Shown here: one piece after another, positions 34,980 through 45,507 of the stretch
Layout: every line of letters begins with the position of its first letter
Numbering within the stretch: position 1 is the first letter of the stretch
Source of the DNA: Pseudopithomyces maydicus
Taxonomy: Eukaryota > Ascomycota > Dothideomycetes > Pleosporales > Didymosphaeriaceae
DNA: 64,000 nt
Direction: 5' to 3'
Assembly: GCA_026873275.1 (NCBI GenBank)
Contig: JANTUC010000004.1
Span: 806,001 to 870,000 of the forward strand
The notes under the pieces: generated by a model
Database searches by the model: none
What the model saw: the letters and a program-made list of their open reading frames with translations, nothing else
Told to the model about the DNA's origin: nothing
Position numbers and translations under genes: made by a program

Positions 34980-35748
34980 TTGCCTGACGGGTAACAGTAT
35001 GGGGTTTTGATGCCCCTGATATTATCCACAAGGAGTTCATAGCCGGACATACGAACTGAGATTCCGAGCTCGGCATATGCATAGGTACATACGAAGGCAG
35101 CGCAGCCTCGGAGTAGTTGCTATAGCTATTGGTAGACCCATGTCGCTGCCTTACATGGCGAATCTCGCTCGGAGCTCCGTCTTTGCCGATCGGCCGAGGC
35201 ACCCTCAGATGGTGTTACGTCAGCGGTTATCCCTCATCTGTCTGCACGCTCACAATCGCTCCCATGCAAGCTGCCCATTCACATCGCACGCCAAATGCAG
35301 ACGGGATACCTTTTCCACAGGAAAACGTCGTAGCGTCGGCAGCACTTAAGCTTTTCGCTCCGCACTTGGCTGCATAGGTGCCACTTTACCCACCGACGCA
35401 CCAATGACGCAGGCAGATCTGGCTGTGGGGCACGCGACTCGGACTTTTCGTGCTCCAGCAAGGCGTTAAGGCCGTTTAACATGTCTTTACTAGGGGCAAT
35501 AAGCAGACTTTGCATTACTGCAGCTCAGCGGATGACGATCACTTGCCGCGGGAAGAACTAACACTGCCCCGATTCTACATTCACGCGTCAGTATATAACA
35601 TGCGGCGAGGACCTGTTTTCAAGATTGCCTAGTTCCCGGGTCTACATATCCAAAGATCCATCCGTGGCCAAAACCGACTTCACCTTATCAACAAGTGCTT
35701 TCCTTCGAACATCCTCGGATCCGGAGTCTATCTTCTCACGGTACTGCC
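34980..35748. other. Intergenic, promoter of MFS transporter
   Basis: A 769-bp stretch with no supported gene. Pieces of open frame (up to about 90 codons) have no domain. The TATA-like site given separately is the only regulatory hint. Confidence 0.5.
35592..35598 (+). promoter_or_regulatory. TATA-like element upstream of MFS gene
   Basis: The sequence tatataa lies about 150 bp before the ATG at 35749, a usual distance for a filamentous fungal core promoter. Confidence 0.35.
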
Positions 35749-37689
35749 ATGTCTGATTTGCGAAACGTGGACACAGACATATCTGCCCAAAGAACAAGAA
35801 CACGCTCGCGCTCTCGGCCGAGGTCACGACCAGGATCGCCGCCACTTCACCGCTTGTTATCAAGCCAATTCCCGGACGATCATTCTGTGTACCACCATGA
35901 AGAGGGCGAAGGGCTACATGTCAAGACAGACACGGCATCATTGCATAAGACAGAGACGGAGAGGAGAGCAGTAGAGTCATCAGACAGTGAGAGCGAGAGT
36001 ATTGCTGATGAAAAGAACGATACTGCCTCAATAGGACGGCAGGAGAGCACTGTAGAGGGAATAAGAGGGGGTATACCATATGAACACGACGTGGAAGACG
36101 TGGAAGCAAATCCACCAGAATTGGAGAAGAAGAAATCGTCAAAATCACTGAAAGACCCCAATCTGGTAGGTTATCCCGAATCTTTCGATTTTATCTTCAT
36201 GTCTCAGGTCTCTTTACGTGATCTGACATATAGGATTGTTACACCTCAACAGTAAGATAATACTGCAGTCAGACGAAAGGCTGACCTATCATAGGTAACT
36301 TGGGATGGCCCAGACGATAAAGCCAACCCCAAAAATTGGAGTATGGGACGAAAATGGGCAGCCACGCTAATCGTATCCTGTTTCACCCTCGTATCTCCAG
36401 TCTCTTCGTCCATGATTTCGCCAGCACTTGGGTCGATAAGTGAAGAATTCCATATCACACAAACTGTCGAGGCTCAGCTCACTCTTTCGATTTTCGTCCT
36501 GGCATATGCAATAGGGCCGCTCTTTCTCGGACCGTTGTCAGAGATCTACGGTCGCGTTATTGTGCTCCAATTGGCCAACGCTTTTTACTTCGCTTGGAAT
36601 CTTGGATGTGGTTTTGCACAAAACAAGGGCCAACTGATGGCATTCCGTTTCCTCAGTGGACTTGGCGGGTCAGCACCTCTAGCCATCGGTGGTGGTGTGC
36701 TTAGTGATACATTTTTCCCAGAACAACGTGGCAAAGCGATATCGATATATTCGCTCGCCCCGCTGCTGGGTCCTGCAATCGGCCCCATCGCCGGTGGCTT
36801 TATCGCGGAGAATACAACTTGGAGATGGTGTTTCTGGTCGACGTCCATATTTACCGCAATGGTACAGTGCTTTGGTTTCTTCTTATTGCAAGAAACGTAC
36901 GCTCCCAAACTTTTAGCTTGGAAACGCGACAGACTGCGCAAAGAGACAGGGAATTTGGACTTACACACCGAATTCGATGATCCAAACAAGACGCTTCTCA
37001 ACACTATCAAGATTGCTCTACAACGTCCATTCCGTCTCTTGTGCACTCAGCCGATTGTTATTGTCTTGGCGTGCTACATGGCGTTTTTGTATGGGCTCAT
37101 GTATCTTATGTTGTCCACGTTTCCTGGCCTCTGGAGCGGACGCTATGGCGAATCTACTGGCATCGGCTCCCTGAACTTCATATCTATGGGCCTTGGATTC
37201 TTTCTCGGTACACAAATATGCGCACCATTAAATGATGCCATCTACCGAAAACTCAAAAAGAGGAACAACGGCGTCGGGAAGCCTGAGTTCCGCGTTCCCA
37301 TCATGGTACCTGGTTCGATTCTTGTCCCCATAGGATTGTTCTGGTATGGATGGAGTGCGCAGGCAAAAGTGCATTGGATCATGCCGAATATTGGCGCGGT
37401 GATTTTTTGTGCGGGCACAATTGTCAGTTTCCAGTGTATCCAAACTTACCTGGTCGATTCGTACACGAGATACGCTGCCAGCGCGATCGCGGCTGCGACA
37501 GTTCTGAGGTCCTTGGCGGGCTTTGGGTTTCCCTTGTTTGCACCTGCGATGTATGCGAATCTGGACTATGGGTGGGGAAACAGCGTGCTTGGATTTATCG
37601 GAATTGCTTTGGGTGTCCCAGCGCCGATTTTGCTGTGGAAGTATGGAGAGACGCTTAGATCGAAAAGCCAGTACGCTGCTGGCGGTTGA
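35749..37689 (+). CDS. MFS transporter, DHA1 (drug:H+ antiporter) type
   Basis: Exons 35749-36165 and 36295-37689 with a 129-nt intron give 603 aa. A hydrophilic N-terminus of about 150 residues (Arg/Ser-rich, then acidic) ends in DGPDDKANPKNWS, the motif that precedes TM1 in fungal DHA1 transporters. Twelve TM segments are expected. Visible elements include SSSMISPALGSISEEFHI (TM1), GPLSEIYGRVIV (loop 2-3, motif A region), GFGFPLFAPAMYANLDYGWG and GPAIGPIAGGFIAENTTWRW (motif C region). Close relatives export polyamines, azoles or other small molecules, but the substrate is not readable here. The ATG at 35749 is chosen because the upstream open frame has no earlier ATG with support. Confidence 0.9.
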
Positions 37690-38198
37690 TGGGGTTCGTG
37701 TGCATTGCTCATTCCGGCGGCATCTGCATAGCATTTGATATCGTGGTTTCCAGCCGGCATAGCATGGGCGGCGTCAGTTTTAGATACCTCTCGACGTCGA
37801 AGAAAAGTGACTGTAGATCTTTTCCATGTTTAATTAATATCATAAATTTGTTAATTATTGATCCATTCCCAGTTGATGTTTCAGTGATGTATTACACTGG
37901 GCCGACCTAACGGCGTGCTGATTGTCCGCGTCCAAGATTGGGTTGATCCGAGGGACACTTCTATATCCTGGCGATTGAAAAACAACGATCTCGATATTAT
38001 AGAATCTTATGTACGAGAAGTCTAGATAGTAAAACTGGTACAAGAATGCGAAATCAAGTGGACCTCACCTGATGCCCGCGGCGAGCTGGAGGCCCGTGCA
38101 CGGAAGCTCTGTCATCGCATTTCGAAAAGTCTCCCGACATCACCAGCCGTGCCCCCACGTCTACCGCACTTCTATCCACGTTCAAGACAGCAGTCACG
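37690..38198. other. Intergenic between MFS and SCO1-like genes
   Basis: A 509-bp stretch. It is AT-rich at 37820-37870 (taattaatat, ttaattatt), as expected for a 3' region, then GC-rich before the SCO1 start. No gene is seen. Confidence 0.5.
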
Positions 38199-39471
38199 AT
38201 GTCTTCGACGTCCAATTGCATCGCTGGAGCTGTGCGAGCCCTCAAGTCGTCGCCAGCGCTCCGCCAGCCTGTCCAAGCCAGCGCACGCCGAAGCTTCGCC
38301 TCCATCCATAGCTCGAAGTCTGCCACTTCATCGCGGGTCCCTGCAGCAAAGAACACACAATGCGCGTTGAGCACTGAGAAGAACGTGTTGGAGGGCGTTA
38401 GACGAACGGACAGTGCACAAGCGCAGGTCCGCACATTCTCGAGCTCGTCATCACGGCATGCGCTCAAGACGATCGAGCAAGTGCGCGCACGCAACAAGGG
38501 CGGGGTACGCAAATCCGGAATATTCAATCCTATTGTCATTGGGGTGAATTCCTATGCAAGATGGTGGGAGAGTACAGATTTGCTGACCAAAGTATGTAGC
38601 CTTTCAACCTGACGGCGGCAATTCTCTTCGTGGCAGCGGCCGGCGGACTGTACACGTACTTCACATACGAGAAGGAGCGCATGGCAAGGCAGCGGATAGC
38701 GAATCAGACAAAGGGTATGGGCAAGCCCAAGGTCGGAGGGCCGTTCGATCTTGTCGACCATAACGGTGAGAAGTTTACGCACGAGGATTTGCTGGGCAGA
38801 TATTCGCTGGTAAGTGGAGGTGAATCTCGGGCGGAAAGAATCGTTGTCATACGATTTCTGGTAAAACTAAACCGACGGAGTACTAACAACACATTAGGTC
38901 TACTTCGGCTTCTCGCATTGTCCTGATATCTGCCCTGACGAGCTCGACAAGATGGCTTTGATGTACGAAAAGGTCAAGGAGAAATGTGGAGATGTGCTCA
39001 TTCCCCTCATGATCACCTGTGATCCCGCGCGCGATACACCCGAAGTGCTCAAGGAATACCTGGCTGAGTTCCACCCGTCCATCCTAGGCTTGACCGGAAA
39101 CTACGAGAACATCAAGCAAACATGCAAGGAGTATCGGGTATACTTCAGTACGCCGCCGACGGTCAAGCCTGGACAGGACTACCTGGTCGACCACAGCATT
39201 TACTTTTACTTGATGGGTATGTTATCACCTCCCCTTATATTCTTAGTGAATGTTCAATGGAAGATGCGAGGATTGGGAGCGAAACTTTCGCCGCATCAGG
39301 ATTGACCAAGAAGCTTGCGATGAAGACACGAAGCTGACGTAAACCGCAGACCCAGAAGGCGACTTCGTCGAGGCCATCGGACGCAACTTCACAGCCGACC
39401 AGGCGGCACGCGTCATTTCGGATCACATCAAAGATTGGGACAAGCCGTTGAAGAAGGATCGGTGGGCGTAG
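38199..39471 (+). CDS. SCO1: SCO1-like mitochondrial copper chaperone
   Basis: Exons 38199-38504, 38600-38809, 38898-39216 and 39350-39471 (introns 95, 88 and 133 nt) give 318 aa. A Ser/Arg-rich mitochondrial presequence (first 90 or so residues) precedes one TM helix (LTAAILFVAAAGGLYTYF). The thioredoxin-like domain carries the copper site YFGFSHCPDICPDEL with Cys180 and Cys184, plus the distal His about 271 in YLVDHSIYFYLM. SCO proteins are anchored in the inner membrane and deliver copper to the CuA site of cytochrome c oxidase subunit 2. The ending DPEGDFVEAIGRNF then IKDWDKPLKKDRWA is standard. All metal ligands are intact. Confidence 0.95.
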
Positions 39472-42339
39472 AGGCTTCGCCGTTGGAAGCCACAACCGTA
39501 ATGCACGGTACATGGTTTAGCGATTCCATCTACAAGCGTAAGATAGCAGTGCGAGTAGGAGGTCTTGTATATGTAGATTGTAGGTATATGTAAAGTAGTG
39601 AGGAAAGGCTACCGTGTAATCGCCTGTCAATCATGCAGACTTCCGTGTCCACCGTGCTAGCTGGTGCATGCAGGCCAAGCGCGACAAGCACAGCCTTACA
39701 GTACGGGAGGCTTCCAAGAGCATCGAGAGCGAAAGCATGTGAAGATCAAGGGCGATGATCCTCGCCACGTCGAACCACATGGTCGGGGCTTGTTGGAGGG
39801 GCACAGTTCTATCTTCAACAGGCAAGGACACGCACCCCAGAGCACGAAGCCGTGCGTGGGGCACAGCTGGCCTACCTACCGGCAGATATGCAGTTGATAG
39901 CGTTAATACCCCCGTGGAAAGCGTCCTAGTGGCGCGGCAGCGGGTAGAGAGAAGCAGAGCAGAGCGACAGGAAGCTTGGTGTTGCTCGGCGCAGCTGATA
40001 ACACTCTCGGATAGAGTGTGCTCGGGAGAAGTCTATCTCTTGGCCACGCCACGGCAAGGAGGAAAAAAAATCTTCACGGGTATGATTCACAAGGCGCAAA
40101 AGGGAACCAAAGAGTTGCGAAATCGCTTCGTGTAGGCGAGGCTGGACCGCGATGGTCTGTTTCTCTAGTGGAGGATTGCTAGTGCGCATGTCGTCGTTTT
40201 CTAGAAGGCGGATGGGCATGTGTGTTCGCAGCGAGTTCGGTGCAGGCACAGGGTGGATGCTTGCTGGTGCGATTCGGTGCTGCAGTGAGACCAGCAGGGC
40301 ACAAGAGATAGCATGAACGCCCAGCAATGCTTGTTGCACCCTCGTGCATGACGATTATCAGTGGCCTTCTTTTCCATCTCTTCCTCATTTCTTCGTTAGC
40401 ATAGCGACGTCTCCCGAGACAATGCGTTCAACAACAGAACATTACAGTAATGCGTTCGAGATGACTATATTGCGTGATCGAATCGATTCGTAAAAGAAAC
40501 ATCCATGCGCGATATCGGCATGGTCGCCAAATCTCCTTCTGTCGGTGATACTACCAGTAACAGGCTCGTCGGATGGGGAAGGTGAGGGCATGAAGGGTCC
40601 TCGCCGCACGGTAGCGCGAAGATAAGCTTCGTTTAGCTGCGAGGCGAGGACCGGGCATGGGATCCTGGCCGACAGGGCCGAAGGGCGTGAAGTAAGTATC
40701 CACATGTCAGTCACGTCGGAGGAGGGCACGCTACAAACGAAACACCATGGCGGTTGCGGTTCAGGCGCGCTGTGCTGTACAGTGATCAATCGCCCGGCAG
40801 ACAGGCAACATGTCAGCTGAGGAGATGGGCACGCACGCACGCAGGTCTCGGCGCCGCGCTCATGGCTGGCATATCATGTTCCTGATTGCGGACACTGTAG
40901 GGTCAGGATACGCCTCGTTTGCCCTAGGATCAGCTCCAACGGCACCGCGCCGTACGTGCTTGCGAATGATGCCTCTTTGGGATGCAGGGCCGGCGCTGGG
41001 CGACCCGTACAACGGGTGCATGTGGGTTGCAAGGACCGCAGCGATGGAAATAGGGTAGGTGTGAATGGGTGGGATTTGGCGAGGCTGGGAGGACTTAGTC
41101 ATGGAGCAAGCGTGGGATGGGGACCTTGGGGCTCAGTGACAGTCTTCAGAACGAACCGGTCCGCGCTGCAGGTGCAGGCCTGGGAGCCGTGGTGGTGGTG
41201 AGGGTGGTCGATACCGGCGCAGTGTTCATCTATCTACAGTACAGTGCTCACTAGAACATGACATGGCATCCATGCCCTCTGCCTCCCAGCACCGTCTGCT
41301 CCTCTCAGAGTCCGACTGCCAAGTACCTTCCGGTTAAGGCATGGAACTGCCAGCCACTAACAGCTTATCCGTTATTAGCATTTGCCGGCGCGGGGTAGGT
41401 CCCGTAAGTGCTGCACCATTGGACATTGATCTGGCAATGGCAATCTAGCACGACAGTCACCACTATCCTCCAGCACCCAAGAAGCCAAGTACGGTACGGT
41501 ACGGTACAGTACGGTACAGTACATACAGTAACCCACATGGGACGGGCTACCACCCGACCAGCAGCTTACACAGTTCTGCTCTCGTCGCTGCCGCACTCGG
41601 ATCGAGATGGCTTCTTATCAGCGACTTCTAGGTAGGTCATCCCTCCTCCTCTCCTGCTGCAAAGCTTCCAATGGCGCAAGCATTCCGCATGTCGCCACCC
41701 TCCCTGCCACTTTCTGCCGCTCGTTTCACATAGGCCCACAAACCGGCGCTTCTTGCTATATTCCCAACCGCTGCATCTAACCATGTATACGAACACTTTA
41801 AGCGCCACATCTACCCGTCCCGGGAGCCGGCAGAGGTCGTGGGCGGCCGCGCTTCCCGTACATTTCTAGTTGGACGACCGGTATACACGCCTTCTAGATG
41901 CGTTGCAAGGATGCTACGCGCACCGACAGCACTGGACCATCCCATCTTCACACTCCTTGCCCCATCGGGATCCTACGCCCGTGCAAGGGCCCGTCTTTGA
42001 TAATCTCTCAGTGGCGGTCAGTCCTTCTCCACCACCCGTCCCTTTGGCCCCCGGTCGAGCTTTGCTCTATGGGGAAGGCATGTGGTTCCACCACAGCCTG
42101 GGTCCGAGATCCACCGCTGGCCGAGGCAGATGGGCCTGGGACGCGAGGGACAGGCCTCGTGCGCTTGATAGACATGGGGCAGCATATTTGGCTTCTTGGG
42201 TAGCTCCGCCATGGATGCTTGCAGCTCAGCGTGCATATATTGGAGTACCTCCCCGCCGCCTGTCTTCCTGTATCGCGAGTTTCTTCGACCTGCGCGACCG
42301 ACCGTTAGCTGAGTTACAGGCACGGTACAGCAGCCTATC
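39472..42339. other. Long intergenic region, no gene supported
   Basis: A 2.87-kb stretch between SCO1 and the OPT gene. It is GC-rich with many overlapping short frames of up to about 170 codons on all strands, and none has a domain or convincing splice structure. The 166-codon frame 41870-42370 ends just inside the first OPT exon in another frame and begins at a TTG. A GTACGG-type tandem tract lies at 41489-41524. The last several hundred bases presumably hold the OPT promoter and a long 5' UTR. Confidence 0.55.
41489..41524. repeat. GTACG/GTACA pentamer repeat
   Basis: Seven consecutive five-base units, GTACG or GTACA (gtacggtacggtacggtaca and on). No mobile element borders it. Confidence 0.8.
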
Positions 42340-44811
42340 ATGTCGAACAATCCCGAATCAGTCGACGTGAATGTCGACCCTTTGGGTCAGATCAACCCCA
42401 AGGTGTAAGTTGCCACTGCTATCCGCTCGTGTCACGCGAGTTCACCAATGCCCTCGACAAAAGACTAATTGAGTACAGCCCCGTGCTCACGGAGAAGGAG
42501 AATACATTCAAAACTCCTGCCTTCACTGGCGACAACGAGAAGGACCTTGAAGTCGAGCGCGTCAAGTCTCTGGACGCCGAGCACCTGGACGACTTCACCA
42601 TCGATCCCTTCAAGCCCTTCGACGATCTCCCTGACGAGCCCAACAACATTCTTACCATACGTGCTTTGTTCGTTGGTCTTTGCTGCGGTGCCCTTGTCAA
42701 TGCCTCCAACGTTTACCTGGGTCTGAAGACGGGATGGACCTTCACAGCCAACTTGTTCGGTGTAAGTAGACACAATCGACTCAAAATCTCCAGCGTGGAC
42801 TAACAGGTTTTTAGGCTATCGCCGGTTTCGCTGTCATCAAGTTCCTGTCCAAGGTTGTTCCTGAGGGTTGGCCTATTCTCGGTGGTAGCTTCGGCCCACG
42901 TGAGAACAACATCTGCCAGACGGCTGCCATGGCCTCCGGTGGTCTTTCCAACGTTTTCGTCTCCGCGTTCCCGGCCATGTACCAGCTCAAGCTTTTGGGC
43001 GCCACACCCAAAGACGACTACATGGTCATTGTCGCTCTTGCGGCCGTCTCTGGATACTTTGGCTTCTTCTTCGCTACGCCTCTGCGCAAGTTCTTCATTG
43101 TTTACGTTGCGCGTGAGCTCCGCCTGATCTTCCCCACGCCTTCTGCTACCGCCATGACCATCCGATCCATGCATCAAGCCGTCACCGGTGAGGCCATTGC
43201 GAAACTGAAGATGAAGGGTCTGTCCATTGCTTTCTCGGGCGCTCTGGTACTCCGTGTCGTGTCCCAGTACGCTCCCGGAATTCTTTGGGACTGGCACTTC
43301 TTCACCTGGTTCCACATCTGGTCCAAGTACCACTCTCTTGCTCTCTCCGTTGAATCTTGGGGTTGGTTCCTTGAGTGGACACCGGCCTTCATCGGTTCCG
43401 GTATGCTTGTCGGTCTCAACGTCTCGCTCTCGTTCCTTGGTGGCTCCATCCTTGCCTGGGCCATCATCGGACCTGCTCTTGTGCACAACAACATGGCCTG
43501 GGGAACTAACCTCGGCGAGGGCAGCACCAAGTGGGACGGATACACTAACTTCGGATCGCTCAGCTTGGCTGCTTGCAACAAGGACTGGCCGTCTCCCCGT
43601 TACTGGATGCTGTGGCCTGGTGTGCTTCTCATGATTTCCGTCTCCTTCACCGAGCTCGTACTTCAGTACAAGGTCATCTACTTCGGATTCAAGGCTCTCT
43701 ACCGTGGTATTGCTGCCGGTCTCTACGCTGTTGGCCAGAAGCTCGGTCGTGAATTGACCTGGGCCAAGAAGGCTGGTGCCCAAGCAGACGAGGACCTCGT
43801 TGAGGACTCTGCCGCCCCTCACGAGCAGGTCAAGATGTGGATGTGGGCTCCCGGTCTGCTCCTCTCCATCATCTGCATTTGCGTTGTCCTCGGTGTTCAG
43901 CACGACATGCCCGTTGGAATGTCCATTCTTGCCGTCTTCCTCGCTTTCTTCTTCTCTTTCGTGGCCGTCCAGTGCACTGGAGTCACTGATATCACGCCGC
44001 TTACTGCTGCCTCCAAGGCTTCGCAGATCATTCTTGGTGGCGCAACCAAGGGTGAGCACTGGGAGATCACCAACGCTCAGCGTCTCAACCTCTTCGGTGG
44101 TGCCATGTGCAACATGGGTGCTTCGTAAGTAGCTTCCTGCCATAAAGTTCTCATCTTACATCCAGCTAACCCCATTCTAGGCAAGCCACTGATCTTGTCT
44201 GCGATTTCCGTACCGGTTTCCTCCTCCGCACGCCCCCGATCTACCAGTGGCTCGCTCAGGCCCTCGGAACCGTCGTCGCCATCTTCCTTGCCCCGGCCAT
44301 GTTCTCCCTCTTCGCCACCGCCTATCCATGCATCATCGACATCAACGCCGAGACTTGCTCCTTCGGTATTCCCAGCGTGTCTGGTTGGCGTGCCGCCGCC
44401 GTGGCCGTCACTGACCCCACCTTCCCCATCCCTCCCTCGTCCGGCTACTTCGCCATTGCTTTCGCTGCCCTCGGCTCCCTCATGGTCTTCGTCCGCCACT
44501 ACGTCTGGGTCGGCCGCCTCGAGTGGATGAAGAAGTGGCACCCCAACATGATGTGCGTCGGTCTTGCCTTCACCATGAGCCAGACCCAGTACGGAACTGC
44601 CATGACGATCGGATCCGCAGTTGCCGCTTACTGGCAGGCGAAGAACCCCGAGCACTTTGACATCTACGGATACGCCGTTGCCGCCGGTCTCATCGCCGGT
44701 GAGGGTATTGGTGGTGTCATCAACGCTGTTTTCCAGGTTGCGGGTATTGCGGGTGACAAGTATGGTAGCTGCATTGCTACGCCCGCTGGTGAGCTCATCG
44801 GCTGCCAGTAG
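42340..44811 (+). CDS. OPT family transporter (oligopeptide / metal-chelate)
   Basis: Exons 42340-42404, 42479-42761, 42815-44124 and 44181-44811 (introns 74, 53 and 56 nt) give 762 aa. The acidic N-terminus precedes many TM helices. Family motifs are clear: NASNVYLGLKTGWTFTANLF, GGSFGPRENNICQTAAMASG, LRLIFPTPSATAMTIRSMH, GMLVGLNVSLSFLGGSILAW and AAGLIAGEGIGGVINAVFQV. The NNICQTAA-type segment is closer to the YSL-like/fungal OPT branch than to the PTR-type yeast OPT1. Such proteins move small peptides, glutathione or metal chelates across the plasma or vacuolar membrane. Third codon positions are strongly C-biased, more than in any neighbour, which suggests high expression. The 447-codon antisense frame is a by-product of this bias. 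Confidence 0.92.
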
Positions 44812-45507
44812 AGGAGAGTAGAGTGCATATTTGGATCACGAGTTGGGATGATGAGTCTATGAAAAAGTGTAACCCGCTATATACCATGATATGAGTTTTG
44901 TTTAAATCTTAATACATATATCTTATGCAATGTCTTGGTGCTAATTACATGCAACTGTTGTTGGGTGTTTAGAACAATAATTCTCAGGCATTTTGCTTGG
45001 ATTCACGGTGCGCAGAAGATGAAAGATCGTCGTTCAGTGATGATGCATTATCTATAACGTGCCATGGATAATGTCACATTACATGCAATTCACTCTGCTA
45101 AGAAGGATTCTTCATCTAATCGATATACATTAGTTTCAAGGTTGCAAACCACAGATATAATAATGCCATATGATTGTTAGCAAATCCCATGAAAGCGCCT
45201 GCTTTGCCGCATGATATCACGGCGGCTTGCCCAAATGTTTACGCGGTCCCGTGTATCAACCTTAGCTTGCCTGGGCGCCCGCGTGTCCCAAAATTGCTAG
45301 TGTTTGCGAATGGAGCGAATATATCACACATTGCGCTCCTGCGCGTGATTTCAAGAAGGTTTGTAAGTACGACAAACAGAGAAGTTAGAAGAGGGATATA
45401 AGCCTATGGACCTCGTTGTAGTTTTGATACTCAAATCCAGCTTACATCTGGTCCTGAAGACATAGTGCAACGACTACAACAGAACACATAAAATCGTTGC
45501 TTACATC
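44812..45507. other. Intergenic between OPT and Argonaute-like genes
   Basis: A 696-bp AT-rich stretch. The site gggatataagcc at about 45393-45404 is a TATA-like element roughly 100 bp before the Argonaute-like ATG. A 75-codon frame inside (45174-45401) has no domain. Confidence 0.5.

Noticed and set aside
41870..42370. 166-codon plus-strand frame running into the first OPT exon
   Set aside because: It begins at a TTG, has no domain, and ends shortly after the OPT ATG in another frame. At most a later ATG in it could act as an upstream frame.
42800..44143. 447-codon minus-strand frame opposite the OPT gene
   Set aside because: It mirrors the strongly C-biased codons of the OPT transporter; its product is Gly/Glu/Arg-rich with no domain.
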